Source: Multifurca ochricompacta (lineage: Eukaryota > Basidiomycota > Agaricomycetes > Russulales > Russulaceae). From it: a stretch of DNA of 64,000 nucleotides. Below are positions 37,030 through 47,700 of the stretch, one piece after another; position 1 is the first letter of the stretch; each line of letters starts with the position of its first letter. A program made the position numbers and the translations under genes. The notes under the pieces are model-generated. The model did not search any database, had not been told where the DNA came from, and saw only the letters and a program-made list of their open reading frames with translations. The DNA is taken from assembly GCA_022496185.1 (NCBI GenBank), contig WTXG01000139.1, forward strand, positions 1 to 64,000, given 5' to 3'.

Positions 37030-37480
37030 CTTGTTCGTCGATCACTAGAGAAACATTGAAGCCTTATCTTTGGACCGAAGACTCTTTTGTGATCCTTGTG
37101 GACACCACGATGGCATTGGACGAATGCTTCAAGAGAATTGCCACCTGTGCATATTTCCCTCGAGGTCCACGCTGTATCTGCGCCTCAACCGTCAAGTTGA
37201 ACATCACTGCTTAGCAGCTCTACTAACATGGACAGTTACAGTGAGCTTATCGTCGAATATGCCGTCTTCGACGACATGTACGACAAGATAAAAAGGCAGA
37301 AACCGTCTCATAAGAATTCTTCGAATACCCATCTCTCAAAAAGTATCAGAACTGAATTGGACAGAGTCACAGCGAGCTGCTTGCCCATTTGGAAAACATC
37401 CCTTCTCTCTTCTCGTATGTTGATTCTTGCAGAAATTTGTAATCCATGCGGTTGGATTTACCACAAGAGAGAATAGTGAT
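37030..37480 (+). pseudogene. Decayed unrecognised gene, copy A
   Basis: Translated pieces in different frames match copy B at 57421-58120 on the minus strand: NIEALSLDRRLFCDPCGHHDGIGRML, MDSYSELIVEYAVFDDMYD, and LSKSIRTELDRV. The frame changes several times, so neither copy is an intact protein. No domain is recognised. It lies tail to tail with the small secreted protein gene in both copies. Confidence 0.45.
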
Positions 37481-37748
37481 GCGATATATATCAATCCCTA
37501 GACGAGACTCAGTGATACTTCACACAAGAATCGCTTACAAATGGACTTGCCGATATTATTGCTCAGCTGTTGGAATGGGTGGTAATACAACTAACGCCAG
37601 GCTCTAGACCACGACGAACCCGACACATCCAATGGCCTTTCCCTCCATACACTTTCCTACTCCAATCAATGTCAAGTCTTGACGTAGTTATTCGCATACC
37701 TGGGTTTAATTTAGCGTGAATTAGAACGGACATGCTTTGGGCTACATA

Positions 37749-37931
37749 CTAGGTCACCGGTATAGGTATCGGTATGCATATAAAACCTGGACAGCAGCTA
37801 CTGTCATCATCACACTTTTCGCCGAATTTAGCGCAGGTGTTTGTCAAGTAGCCTTGAGGTTGTTGGGAGGACGCTGCTGCGTATGTAGCAGCAGGGAGTG
37901 CAATAAAGATAGCAAGAATAGAGAAACGCAT
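37749..37931 (-). CDS. Small secreted cysteine-rich protein, knottin-like spacing (copy A)
   Basis: A 60-residue frame begins with a clear signal peptide (MRFSILAIFIALPAATYAA). The mature part has cysteines spaced CX6CX5CCX4C, which fits the first five positions of an inhibitor-cystine-knot pattern. The C-terminus is odd: a short IPIPIP run ends in an early stop. In a shifted frame the downstream DNA still matches the longer tail of copy B, so the last cysteines have been lost by a small indel. A TATA-like site (complement of CTTATATATT, 38001-38010) lies about 70 bp upstream and is kept in copy B. A small secreted effector-like or defence peptide is inference. Confidence 0.6.
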   Translation of the reverse strand: MRFSILAIFIALPAATYAAASSQQPQGYLTNTCAKFGEKCDDDSSCCPGFICIPIPIPVT

Positions 37932-38238
37932 GCTTGTTTACACAGGTATCGAGTGGACTTCGTCTGTGATCGTGTCTCTTCTCTTACTCTACTCTGTCTT
38001 CTTATATATTATTGCAGAATTAACGGTCAATAGAAAGAGCCTGCTGGCTTCCAGGAATAAAGTTCACCACCCATGGCACGCGAGCGCGCATGATCAACGG
38101 AGCTTTCTCATTTCCGCACTTGATCGAATGGAATATTATGCATAATAAATTTAATGCTAAGAGGAGTGATATTTAATTCATGGAACGAATAAGCAATGAA
38201 CTGTCAATGCTCAAAAGCCGTCTACGATTTTAATTGGC

Positions 38239-38436
38239 TCAAAGAACACCATCTTCCAATTTTGGTGTCTTCCTAGAAAGGGGTAATGAGAGTAAGAAAG
38301 AGCAACTGAAGAATGCAATAAGAACGAGCATAATACCAAGTGTAACCGGCCAACCGGTGATAACTTGCCTGCTCACAGGCAGGAGAACCTGAACACCAAG
38401 CACACTGCATGTAAGCATGATCATCATGTTCCTCAA
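38239..38436 (-). pseudogene. Membrane-protein fragment related to the one at 52535-52789
   Basis: A 65-residue frame with two hydrophobic stretches (VLGVQVLLPV and LGIMLVLIAFFSCSFLLSLPL). The DNA of 38243-38410 matches 52645-52800 (for example AACACCATCTTCC, GGTAATGAGAGTAAGA, GCTCACAGGCA, CACACTGCAT). That second copy lies inside the 3.6-kb hAT-ended element. Neither copy is a complete gene. The parent family is not recognised. Confidence 0.5.
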
Positions 38437-38934
38437 CCAGTTAATTCTCGCAGTCGTCGACGAACCACCGATGATTGTTCACCCAAATTATTATCATAAC
38501 TAGTATTTTTTTTATATCATGGCCCTACGAGTCCTGGTGGTAAGTAAGTACAGTGCCGACTCGTGGGAAAACCACTTGTGCGTAAGAAAACAAAAAGTAC
38601 AGAACGAACACAAAAACAACACGGGGCATCGGGTCACGAATGTATGCACGAGCGTTGAACCTTTTCTATCAAAAAAAAAAAAAAAGAGGAATCGTGCGCC
38701 TTGGTGATATGTTTGTCAAGGGTATCAGCTACAATTACAACAGTAACAGGTTCTTATGGTATTGGTATCGTCGTCGTCTAGTCCATCATCATCTGCAGGA
38801 CGAGAAAATATGTCACAAGTCAGCATTCCAAAAACCACGAGGGAAGAAAGAATGAAACAAAAAGAAAAAAAAAAGAAAGGGGAGCTCCTTGCCTTGGCCT
38901 CGCACAAAACGGACCCGCCGAAACGGATCAGTCT

Positions 38935-41273
38935 TCATATCCCCAGAGAAGAGAACGATTCGCTGGTCGCCACGTCCCCACCATCGTGTACCATGACGTC
39001 CTGCTTACGATCCATGCCCGATAATCCGAGTTGGTTCGTAGGTAACTGTCCCTTCAACCTCGGGCTTTCGCTAGCCCGAGTCCGCCCACGACGCTCCTGC
39101 GTGCCCTCTTCTTCGTTCTCCCTCCTCCCCTGAGCCTGCACATCGTCCCTCCTCCCACTCTCCCTCGTCCACTCGCGCCTCGTCTCCAGTTCAATCTGCA
39201 CGTCCGCCAGGCGCCGCACGACGCGCGCTTTGCGCCCACTCTCGCCGTAGCTCCTGAACGTTCGTATCACGAGGACAAAGTACACTAGCCCGAGTAGGAG
39301 CTCACACGTGATTGCGAGACGTGGTCCAAATTCCTGCGACGGGGACAGCGCAGGGTGAGAATCACCCCGAGCACCTGTGCGCCAGACAAACGACATGATC
39401 GCGACGACGAAGGCGAGTACCGACCACGCGAGCCAGACCCCTGGTAACGCGAGAAGGACCCACACGTTCCAGAAGATGGACGTCTCCGTCTTTTGCGCCT
39501 CCTGCCAGTATTGGGATGAGCACGATCCAATTATTCGAATAAGAAGGACAGAAACGCGATGGCTCACCTCTGCCCAGCGAGACGCGCGATACATGCTGCG
39601 CATGTTGCCAAACCGGACGATATACATGATTCCGTATGAGAGGCTCATCAGTGCGCTAACTAGAGAGCAGAGAGCGGCAGTGCGGGTCAACGGATCACCT
39701 GCAGCGTCAGGAATCTGGAACAAAGTCAAGATAGCTCTGCACGGAAGGTCAGCGACCGTCTGAGCACCAGTAGGAAACGAAAGGGATAACGCACGAAAGT
39801 AACAGGGCTGATAACACGTTGAGCGTCTTCCATTCTCTCACAAGTGATTCAACAAAACTCTCCCACGAGCGCTTAAACCTGGCCAGGGCAGGCGAAACAT
39901 TTGGCGGCACCCACTCCTCAGGGAACGGCAGCATGAGACCCGTCGTGCGGTGTTGGGCACTCCCTACCCCAACCGATTCACATGCATCAATAACTCGCTG
40001 AATCTCAGGCCGCGATACTGCCGCATCCTCGAAAATCCGCGCGACTCGCGAAAAATACAATGATGGGAGTCGCAACTGTGAATGCAGGTACAATTGCCGG
40101 GGAAGCGTGTCCAAGGCGATTATATGCGCGCTATGGAACCGTGCTGAGCCAAAGAGTGGTACGCACGCACACATGCACGAAATATCACTCTGCGAAGCAG
40201 GCACTGCCACCTCGACGTCTGCAGGTTGCCTGCGCACTCCAAAGCACCGCGCGAACGGGTTGAGAGACAGAGGCAAATGCATCTGGAATGGGTCGATAGG
40301 GATGAAGGGATCCTCACGGGAATGAACGCGCCCTAAAGGAGAGAAGCGATCGAAAAAGGTACGTAGAGGAGAAATGGCTCGCAAAGGGGAAGGAGACCGT
40401 GGGGGTGAACCAGTGCGCGAATGAGGCTGTGTATGCAACTCGGCGCTGTCCTTATGCACCTGGGAGGTCTTGCGTGAATGCCCATGTCTGAGGGAGGAGT
40501 CGTGATGTACCCGCCCATGCACGGCTTCGTGTGCACGAATAAGGCGAGAAGCAAAAGTACCTCCATGGACGCTGGGAAGTATTGGCTCGCTCGCAGTGGG
40601 TAACGGTAGCGGTGACTGGCCATTGCCTGTAAATAGGAAACCGTTATTATTCCTCATTCGGGAAGCCCTGCGCGCTTATAAGGCGGTGGGATAAATGCGC
40701 CCAATACACGAATCATAATTGACACGCCCTTTAGAGCCAGATAAAGATAAAAACTCACTTGGGCGTGGACTGGTTGATGACCCTCTGTCGCTGTCGAATG
40801 AGACGCGCTGGCGTGAGGGGGTCTCCCTCTCTACAGCGCTCTCAGATTGGCTATGAGAGATCGGTGGTGGGCGTGAAGCTGACGGCGGTGGCAAGCGTGT
40901 TTCCAGCGTCGAAGGATGCTCCAAACCCTCCAGACTATCATGCTTCGTAAGGGGACTGATGGCTGAGCGACCAGCAGGGGAGGAGCGAAGATGAGAGGGT
41001 AACGCAGAAAGCTTGTCAGAACTGGTGAGTTGAGAATTAGATGACTCGGAGGCTGTTTCAAAAGTAGTGTTCAAGATTTGACATGAGGATAAGGCGACAA
41101 AAATGACACGAACAAGTTGGAATCGAATTGGGCTCTCCAGGCGCAGGTGGAGTGTCTTGAGACACAGTTGGAAATGGGATGGAATCGCCACTTTCTGGTT
41201 CTGCGGAGAGTTGACGGAGATGTGTTTGTCGCGCTGGGAACTGGTATGGGTTTCTGTCAGGAGTGTCTGTCAT
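38935..41273 (-). CDS. Uncharacterised fungal four-TM membrane protein
   Basis: Five exons by eye: 41273-41114, 41052-40759, 40626-39795, 39736-39568 and 39501-38935, about 673 residues, with GT-AG borders and matching phase. Roughly 400 residues of Ser/Pro/Arg-rich disordered sequence (for example RTGSPPRSPSPLRAISPL) lead into four membrane segments: LNVLSALLLSAILTLFQI, CSLVSALMSLSYGIMYIV, a long VWVLLALPGVWLAWSVLAFV region, and CELLLGLVYFVLVI. A basic, coiled-coil-like cytoplasmic tail follows (VRRLADVQIELETRREW). I know of similar unnamed proteins in mushrooms but no function. The Ser/Pro arm suggests phosphorylation, which is inference. Confidence 0.82.
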
Positions 41274-41739
41274 ATGGTTTTTTACAAGCTGATATGAGGA
41301 AGGGAAGGACAGTAAGGGAATGAGAGTTTGCGACGCATAGACGTACCAGTCTTTTTGGAAGACCACGCGAGTTACCATATTTGTTTGTCCACAGGTGTTG
41401 CTACTCAGTGGCTCTCCACAGCTCGCCTACATCAGTCAACTTCTTGAAGGTCCTGTAGAGTTGACCGCATAATTCTATGATCGAGTCGGTTATGTACATT
41501 GAGACAATATAAGCTGTCATCCACTAACGGTCGCTTATTCCTTTCAAGGGTATTATATCATCGGATGCCTGTAGAGGCTGGCTAAATCACGACGCTCTCT
41601 CACCCATCCCTATTGGTCCAACATATAAGGTATTTCATTTTTACTGCCAATTGAGGTCGCCATCCGAGACTTCGAGCTCAACCCAAATCGTAATCATCCC
41701 AGTCCGTGTTGTTACTACCGGGTTTTGATTACCTGCGTA
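41274..41739. other. Upstream region of the four-TM gene
   Basis: About 470 bp with no gene recognised. It probably holds the promoter of the minus-strand four-TM gene. The open frames across it are short and not conserved in type. Confidence 0.4.
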
Positions 41740-42110
41740 TTAGCAGTAGCAGGGGGGCTCCATGGATTTTTCCGCTATATTAAGACCATGTCCACCCTGA
41801 TGCCATGCTCCCAGAAGTACCCATACAGCGTCCAGGTGTCCTCGTCTTGCGCCATCTCTCGATGCCGGGATCGCTCTTTCGTCGTTTCGAGAGCTCAAGT
41901 CAACTACATCGCTCAATTGGCAACCGTGCTTTTGAAGGAGGCATCATGCAGTAGTGTGAACCCATTCTTGCCCTTAATGTCAACATCTGCACCGTGGTCC
42001 AAGTGGAAGTCACGCTATATCGAGATGTCCCGTTGTAAACACCGCACGCGACGGCGGGGGGTGGTCATGGTAGCGTTCACTCACGTTGACATCCTGTACC
42101 CCACGATTGC
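41740..42110 (-). pseudogene. Ankyrin-repeat gene remnant
   Basis: On the minus strand, pieces in two frames read as ankyrin repeats: LDHGADVDIKGKNGFTLLHDA (about 41940-42010), GHLDIA just upstream, and GHLDAVWVLL further downstream. Frame changes and stops separate them. The plus-strand open frame of 137 codons over the same DNA is a shadow. Only two or three repeats are left, so this is a decayed fragment. Confidence 0.5.
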
Positions 42111-42989
42111 TGCGTCACGTAAGCCACAAAAAGTATGACAATCGATAATAAAAATATAAAGATGGCATCTGACATTATTCAGGCTGCAAGGGGAAATATC
42201 GCCATCAACATGATTGACGTCGCTGAAGAAGGCTACGGTACGGCAAATAAGATCAGCGATGGACTTGATCTCATTAAGAGATCAAGTTCTTTTCATCAAA
42301 CTGGTCATTAACTTCTAAACCAGTAGCTTGAAGAGTTTCGCGTGAGACACGTTTTTTTGCTCCCGCAGATCTTGCGAGGCTGCCCACCGCTTTGTGCTTC
42401 GCGTAATTACACCGCTGTCGTTAGACTCTAGCCCACGTGTATAAGTTTAAGGGAAGTTACCCACAGCACAAGTGGACTATGATTCAATTATGTAACGCTG
42501 AACTACGGTCCGCTTGGCTCTAGGACATCATCATTCCAGCTATAGTTTTTAACATGGATACTAAAAAAGAGATTGCCATCGTATTGTTCCATCCAGAATA
42601 TTTCTCCAGATACTCTGGATGGCATGTGGAAGCTTACCCCTTACATCATCTCTGCTTGCTCGATTTACTGATCATCTGAGAAACATTGCGGCCTTGATTC
42701 CCGCGATTGCCATACCATGAGTACTTCGTAGGTGAGTCACATTTCCATGTCGTTGCTCAGGTGCGAGGTAATTTTTATTCTTGTTTCATTGTCCATCTCG
42801 TTTTGGAAAAAGAATTAATTGTAACCCTTTCATAGCTGCGATTGAGACCTCCCTCCAACTTCCACTCGAGAAAGAGGCCGCTTTTCTTACTTTTCATATG
42901 CCTATAGGGGTGTCCTTTAGTACGCTTGCCGAAAACAATGCCCGAATAAACCATGTCCAAGAGCTCACCTTCTCACTACCCTCCAATCC
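42111..42989. other. Spacer between decayed genes
   Basis: Nothing recognisable for about 880 bp, apart from a possible extension of the kinase remnant after about 42780. Short frames only. Confidence 0.4.
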
Positions 42990-43480
42990 GCGGTCTTCAT
43001 TTTCCTGAATGGTGTCGCATTCATGCATGAGCACAAGGTTGCTCATCTCGACTTGAAGCCGAACAATGTCATCGTCAGCACCCCAAATGATGGCTCACCT
43101 CCACGATTTCTGATCATAGACTTTCCGTTTCTGTGGAGGGTGAAGAAACGGAGATCAAAGGATTTTTGCAGGAACTCGGTCTTGGGTCGCATCAAAAGTA
43201 TGAACAGGAGATGGACTGAGGATAGTATAATGCGACTCTGGCTGATCGATGGGCGTCCGGACGGATGATACAATATTTTGCACAGTATCTTTTCGACCAA
43301 TGTGTTGGCAAGGGTGAAGAATTTCGAAGATCGAGAGGGTTGCTGTTGAAAGAAAGTTCTGGAGCGCGGCCTTTGATTGGTATGAACACGAAAGTGCAGG
43401 TTTGGTCTGGTGGGAGGGAATCAAGCGGAGTGCGAGCAAGGAGTGGGCGGATAGTGCGGCATGGAAACGGGCACGGTCGG
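42990..43480 (+). pseudogene. Protein kinase remnant
   Basis: MHEHKVAHLDLKPNNVIV at 43023 is a kinase catalytic loop (HxDLKPxN type), followed by FLIIDF, which resembles the DFG region. The frame then shifts. The next matching pieces are EGEETEIKGF in another frame, a TGA, and ADRWASGRMIQYFAQYLFD near 43240-43300, which fits the region after the APE motif. The glycine loop and the N-lobe were not found. At least two frameshifts and one stop make it a pseudogene. Confidence 0.55.
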
Positions 43481-43897
43481 GACCATGGTACGTCCTGCTG
43501 TACTCAATGTTTTCCGTCACGCTTACCGTCTGAAACCTCCCTATATATGGACAGGATTAACTGGCCGCGCTGGAACGGAGTCGGTAGTTCTCGGACAGGT
43601 CAAAGCCATCGCGTGGATGTGATACCTATCCCATCATCGGACCGTTGTGAAGATGTTGCGCAACGCCAATTCATCTCCTTTAGTTTCCCTTCTTCACTCA
43701 TCGATTTTGTCAGAGGAAGCACAGTAATCGTACTACATGGATGTCAAATAATGGGTCTGGTTTAGATGTACGAAAGATTGTAGCTGTACTCGTGTATTCA
43801 ATCAAAAGAGACAATTGTAATATTAGGCAGGAAACGACCGCAACATATTACTAATACAGATAGACACAGTTTATGATTTGATTGTTAGTTATTGTGG
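43481..43897. other. Spacer left of the F-box gene
   Basis: No gene recognised. The first part may hold the last traces of the kinase remnant. The end is the 3' flank of the F-box gene, whose stop is at 43898-43900. Confidence 0.4.
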
Positions 43898-44056
43898 TTA
43901 GGGCGAGCGAAGCTTGAAGTTGTATTGGTCTGGCAGCACTATGTCCCCGGTCAGATTCAGAGGGAGACCTGCTTGTTCCCGTGCAGCATGGAATGGCTTT
44001 AACGTGTCAGTGAATGACGTCGAAAAGTAGAACTTGTTTTGAGGTCAGGGGAAAAG

Positions 44057-44558
44057 TAGTGATGTGCCTGGCCCGGCTCAAAGCCGGAAGCCGGGCCAAG
44101 CCGGGCCTGTTTGGGCCGGGCCAAGCCAGGCCGTTGTGACGGCCCAGCAAGGGCTTTGGCCCGGCTCAGAGAAGCTAAAAGCCAAAGCCACCGGCTCAGG
44201 CCGCGGCTTTCAACAGCACATACAAGTGCAATAGCAATCATCAAAATCAGTAGAAATCTGATCACAAAGTGGTTGATTTGGGTCACGTGATCATGTTTAT
44301 TGCGGCATTTCAAACTTTTTCTTCAATATAGCTTTGCAATACGTAACACACTAAGTCATATTTGGATTAGCCGAACTATAACTACTAGTTATATGTCATA
44401 AAATTTTCTCTACCAAAAGCCGCGGCTTGGGCCAAGCCGGGCCAGGGCCAAGCCGTCTGTGGCGGCTTTGGCTCGGCCCAGACTTTAGGAAAGCCGGAGC
44501 CGCCTCAGGCCGAGCCAAAGCCGCGGCTTTTGGGCCAAGCCGGGCCGGAACATCACTA
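44057..44558. mobile_element. 502-bp hAT-type MITE, copy 1
   Basis: Ends TAGTGATGTGCC and the complement of TAGTGATGTTCC, flanked by GGGAAAAG on both sides (44049-44056 and 44559-44566). Both subterminal zones are dense in short GC-rich direct and inverted copies of GCCGGGCCAAGCC. The core is AT-rich. It has no coding capacity. The copy at 54819-55320 has the same length and is nearly identical. It is inserted in the F-box gene. Confidence 0.95.
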
Positions 44559-44740
44559 GGGAAAAGAATACATTGATACCTTCTAGTGCGGGTAGAAGGT
44601 CAGAGGCAACCTTCCCATCATCCTCCAGGAGGAAATGAGGAATTTCGAGTACTAATCCGGATTGCACCTGGAGTTTCTTCACATTGTGGAAACGCTTAAG
44701 AAGCCCATGCCATAAAATGGAACTTGCATAGTGGAACGAG

Positions 44741-47700
44741 TAGTGAATAGCAGGGGTAACCCCCGGGTATCTTCATTGGTACCCGTACCCGTACCCGTAC
44801 CCGTCGCTACGGGTACGGGTAACCTGCGGGTTACCCGCGGGTCACCTGCGGGTTGTGTGTGTTAAACGCGTGCAAGTTTTTTACTTGCATCGCGCATTTC
44901 GGATATCCAGCCTGGGCCATCCCGGACCAAGGAGATACACAACGCATTCATTTCTGGCTGCTTAAGATCCCTCAATGACTCTTGTTTTATGCTCAGAAGA
45001 TTAAGATAATTTATTATTCCATTTTTATTTTATTATTCTGGTCAATTTTATACAAACACAACTAAAATCCACCCCAATATACAGAGATGATTAGATAGGA
45101 TGTAATAGAACATTGAATGAAAAGCCTGTCAGATAACCACACAGAATGCAAAAATAATTGACAAATGCATAGTGATTTGCAGGGGTAACCCCTGGATATT
45201 TGTTTTGATACCCAGGTTACCCATAAAATGAAACGCGTGCAAGTTCTTTGGTTGCATCGCGCATTTCGGACAATCGGCCCGGACCATCCCGGTCTGGGAG
45301 ATACGCACTTGGATACAACGCGTTCATTTGTGGCTACTCAGGATCCCTCAATAATTGCTGATTTATGTTCAGAAGATTAATTTGATTCTTTATTTACATT
45401 CTTATTTTATTTCATTTTGTGGAACAGGCATGGCGCAGGCTTGTACTTTAGATACTACTTTACCACTATCTTATCTCACCTTGTTAGCTGCGAGGCTTAG
45501 ATGCTTTCAATAGAGCGATAGCAACTACTTTATTACAGTATTTATACAGTGTTTATATACATTCTATGTACTATATCAGCTACTAGATTAAACGAACGCA
45601 TAATCTCGTTATCTCGTTTAATGATGTGATTTGATCATATGTCAGATCTTAGATGTATATCCTAAGTATCTAATTAATTTGTGAACGCGTTTTTGATCTC
45701 ATTACTTGTGTTATCTACGCGTGATCACAATCATGTCGGACCACTATCTCGGAACCTCTGTACCGGTATCTTGGTTCAACACATTTCATACAAGCGCGAC
45801 TGTTCTGTGCATTTCTGCGCATTTTGGATAACCGGCCCGACCAGACCCGAGGAGATAAGATTGCGCGACTGTTCTGCATTTTCGGCATACAGTTCCACTT
45901 CTTTCACGCGCGTGCCCCTTTGCCTTGCATTTCATTCTGAATGACTTGTAGTGTACAATGACCATAACTTTGAATCAATTATCCAGTTTGATTCCCTTCC
46001 ATCCAACTGTCTGCATTGACTCAGATCTCAAATTGAATTTACTCTTATTCGCGCTCGCTCTGCTCTACAAGTCAATCTTCATGCTATTGCCAACTGCAAA
46101 TCCAGCCTACATTATACTGGACTAACACCAGTACCCTCTCACCCACTTTTTCCATATGATAAGTATAAGTAGTTACTGATTATACTAGTAAATAATGCCA
46201 GTCAAATCAAATCCCAATCTTCCTCAAGCTCCTCCTCCTCTCCCTCAACCTCTGGGAGAATAGTTGCAGCTTTCACATCACTATTCTTTACATATCCCAG
46301 CTTGCTCCATTCCCCAACCATCATCAAAGCTTGAGTTGACTGAACTGAGAGGCGAGAGCGGAGATGTGACAAAAGAACGCGGCCTGTGCTGAAAACCCAC
46401 TCGACATTCACAGATGTTGCTGAAATATGTGTATTAGTAGACCCAAAAACTCTTATAACAATTTCATTACTTACCTGGTATTGTGAGATAATCCATTGCC
46501 ATTTGAGAAAGCCGCGGGTACATGAGTCGATGCTCATACCACCAAGCAAGAGCATCCTTTACATACTCTGGGTCTGTGCTGAGGAAGCGCTCCAGCTCGT
46601 CTTGTAGATTTGAGGGTTTGGGTGCAGCAAACACAGGAAGATCATCAAACACGTTCTTTGAGGGCGATCCTCTGGCCTATGGATTCAATGTTAATGTTAA
46701 TACTTGGATCACAAGGTAAAATTATTAGTACTTACTTCTTCAAACATTTCTTTATCTTTGTCTACTGTAGCAACTTTGTAGGTGCCCTCAAATCGGTCTC
46801 GAACAATTTTCAGTGATGTTGTGATCCACTCTTCTGTCCAGCCAGCATTTCTGAAGTACTCTAGCTTGTGTCGAGGGTGGAGAACTAGGGAAATGATTGG
46901 CTGAATGCATAATGTGGTAGAAATGCAAGTACATACCCATAGCAATCCTATAAACCTCAGAAAGATCCGTTTTGCTGTAGTACCAGTTAAGGGTTTTCTT
47001 TGCCATTGTAAGTGCAGCTTGAATAGACAAGGGATATCGTGGATTGAGTGCATTGGTGGCAAGAACCTCATCAATGTGGTCCATGGCAGGAATGACCATT
47101 GCAATGCTTGGGATGCCATCACGGGAGAAAAAGAGTGTCGCGTCCTTGAAGATCTGGACAGAATGAGTAAAAGAATCAAACAAGGTATGAAAACTCACCT
47201 TTAGAACCTGGCACAGCTGACGAGCTATCTCCCATTCATTCGCGTCCATCTCGTACTGCCTCAGCTTCATCTCCCGGTCACCAGTGATAATGTCCAGTGC
47301 TTCAGAATATGTCACAGCAAAGTTCAGCATGTCATATGTTGAGTTCCATCGGGTGGACACGTCCCGGGGCATCATACAACAACTGAGATTGAGGTCTTTG
47401 AGAGTGGAAACCCATTTTGGGAGGATGAGCGTTGATGAGTTTTTGATCGCGAACGCTATCTTGCGGATCTAGCATGGGTGCTTAGTCAGAGATCTACAGC
47501 ATTAGCGCCAACTGGACGCACCTTCACCAACATTGTTCGCACTGGTTGTACATCACCATCAAGATTGTCCAACTCCAGCTCCAACATCCCTTGGCGCTCA
47601 TCCACCCATCCTTCACCATCTTCATTGTCGTCATCATCATCATCATCACCACCATCTGCCTGGGTCAATACTTCCTCAACATCAAGATCTCCTGCTAGCG

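Larger units (their letters stand above)
36911..38234. repeat. Inverted segmental duplication, copy A
   Basis: The segment matches the reverse complement of 56905-58207 nearly end to end. Shared landmarks are ACGACCAGATTATCAG, AACAAAATTAGAA, CTCTTCTCAC near 37020, the NIEALSLDRRL coding stretch, ACATGGACAGTTACA, and the promoter and first exon of a small secreted protein gene. It carries two genes facing each other: a decayed unrecognised gene on the plus strand (about 37030-37490) and a small secreted protein on the minus strand. Identity is imperfect with many small indels, so the duplication is not recent. Confidence 0.8.

Noticed and set aside
41725..42138. A 137-codon plus-strand frame
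   Set aside because: The minus strand of the same DNA reads ankyrin repeats, so this is a shadow.
43999..44313. Minus-strand frames in both 502-bp elements (with hydrophobic VIRFLLILMIAIAL)
   Set aside because: They exist in both copies only because the DNA is the same; they run through the GC-rich terminal words and are not a transposase.
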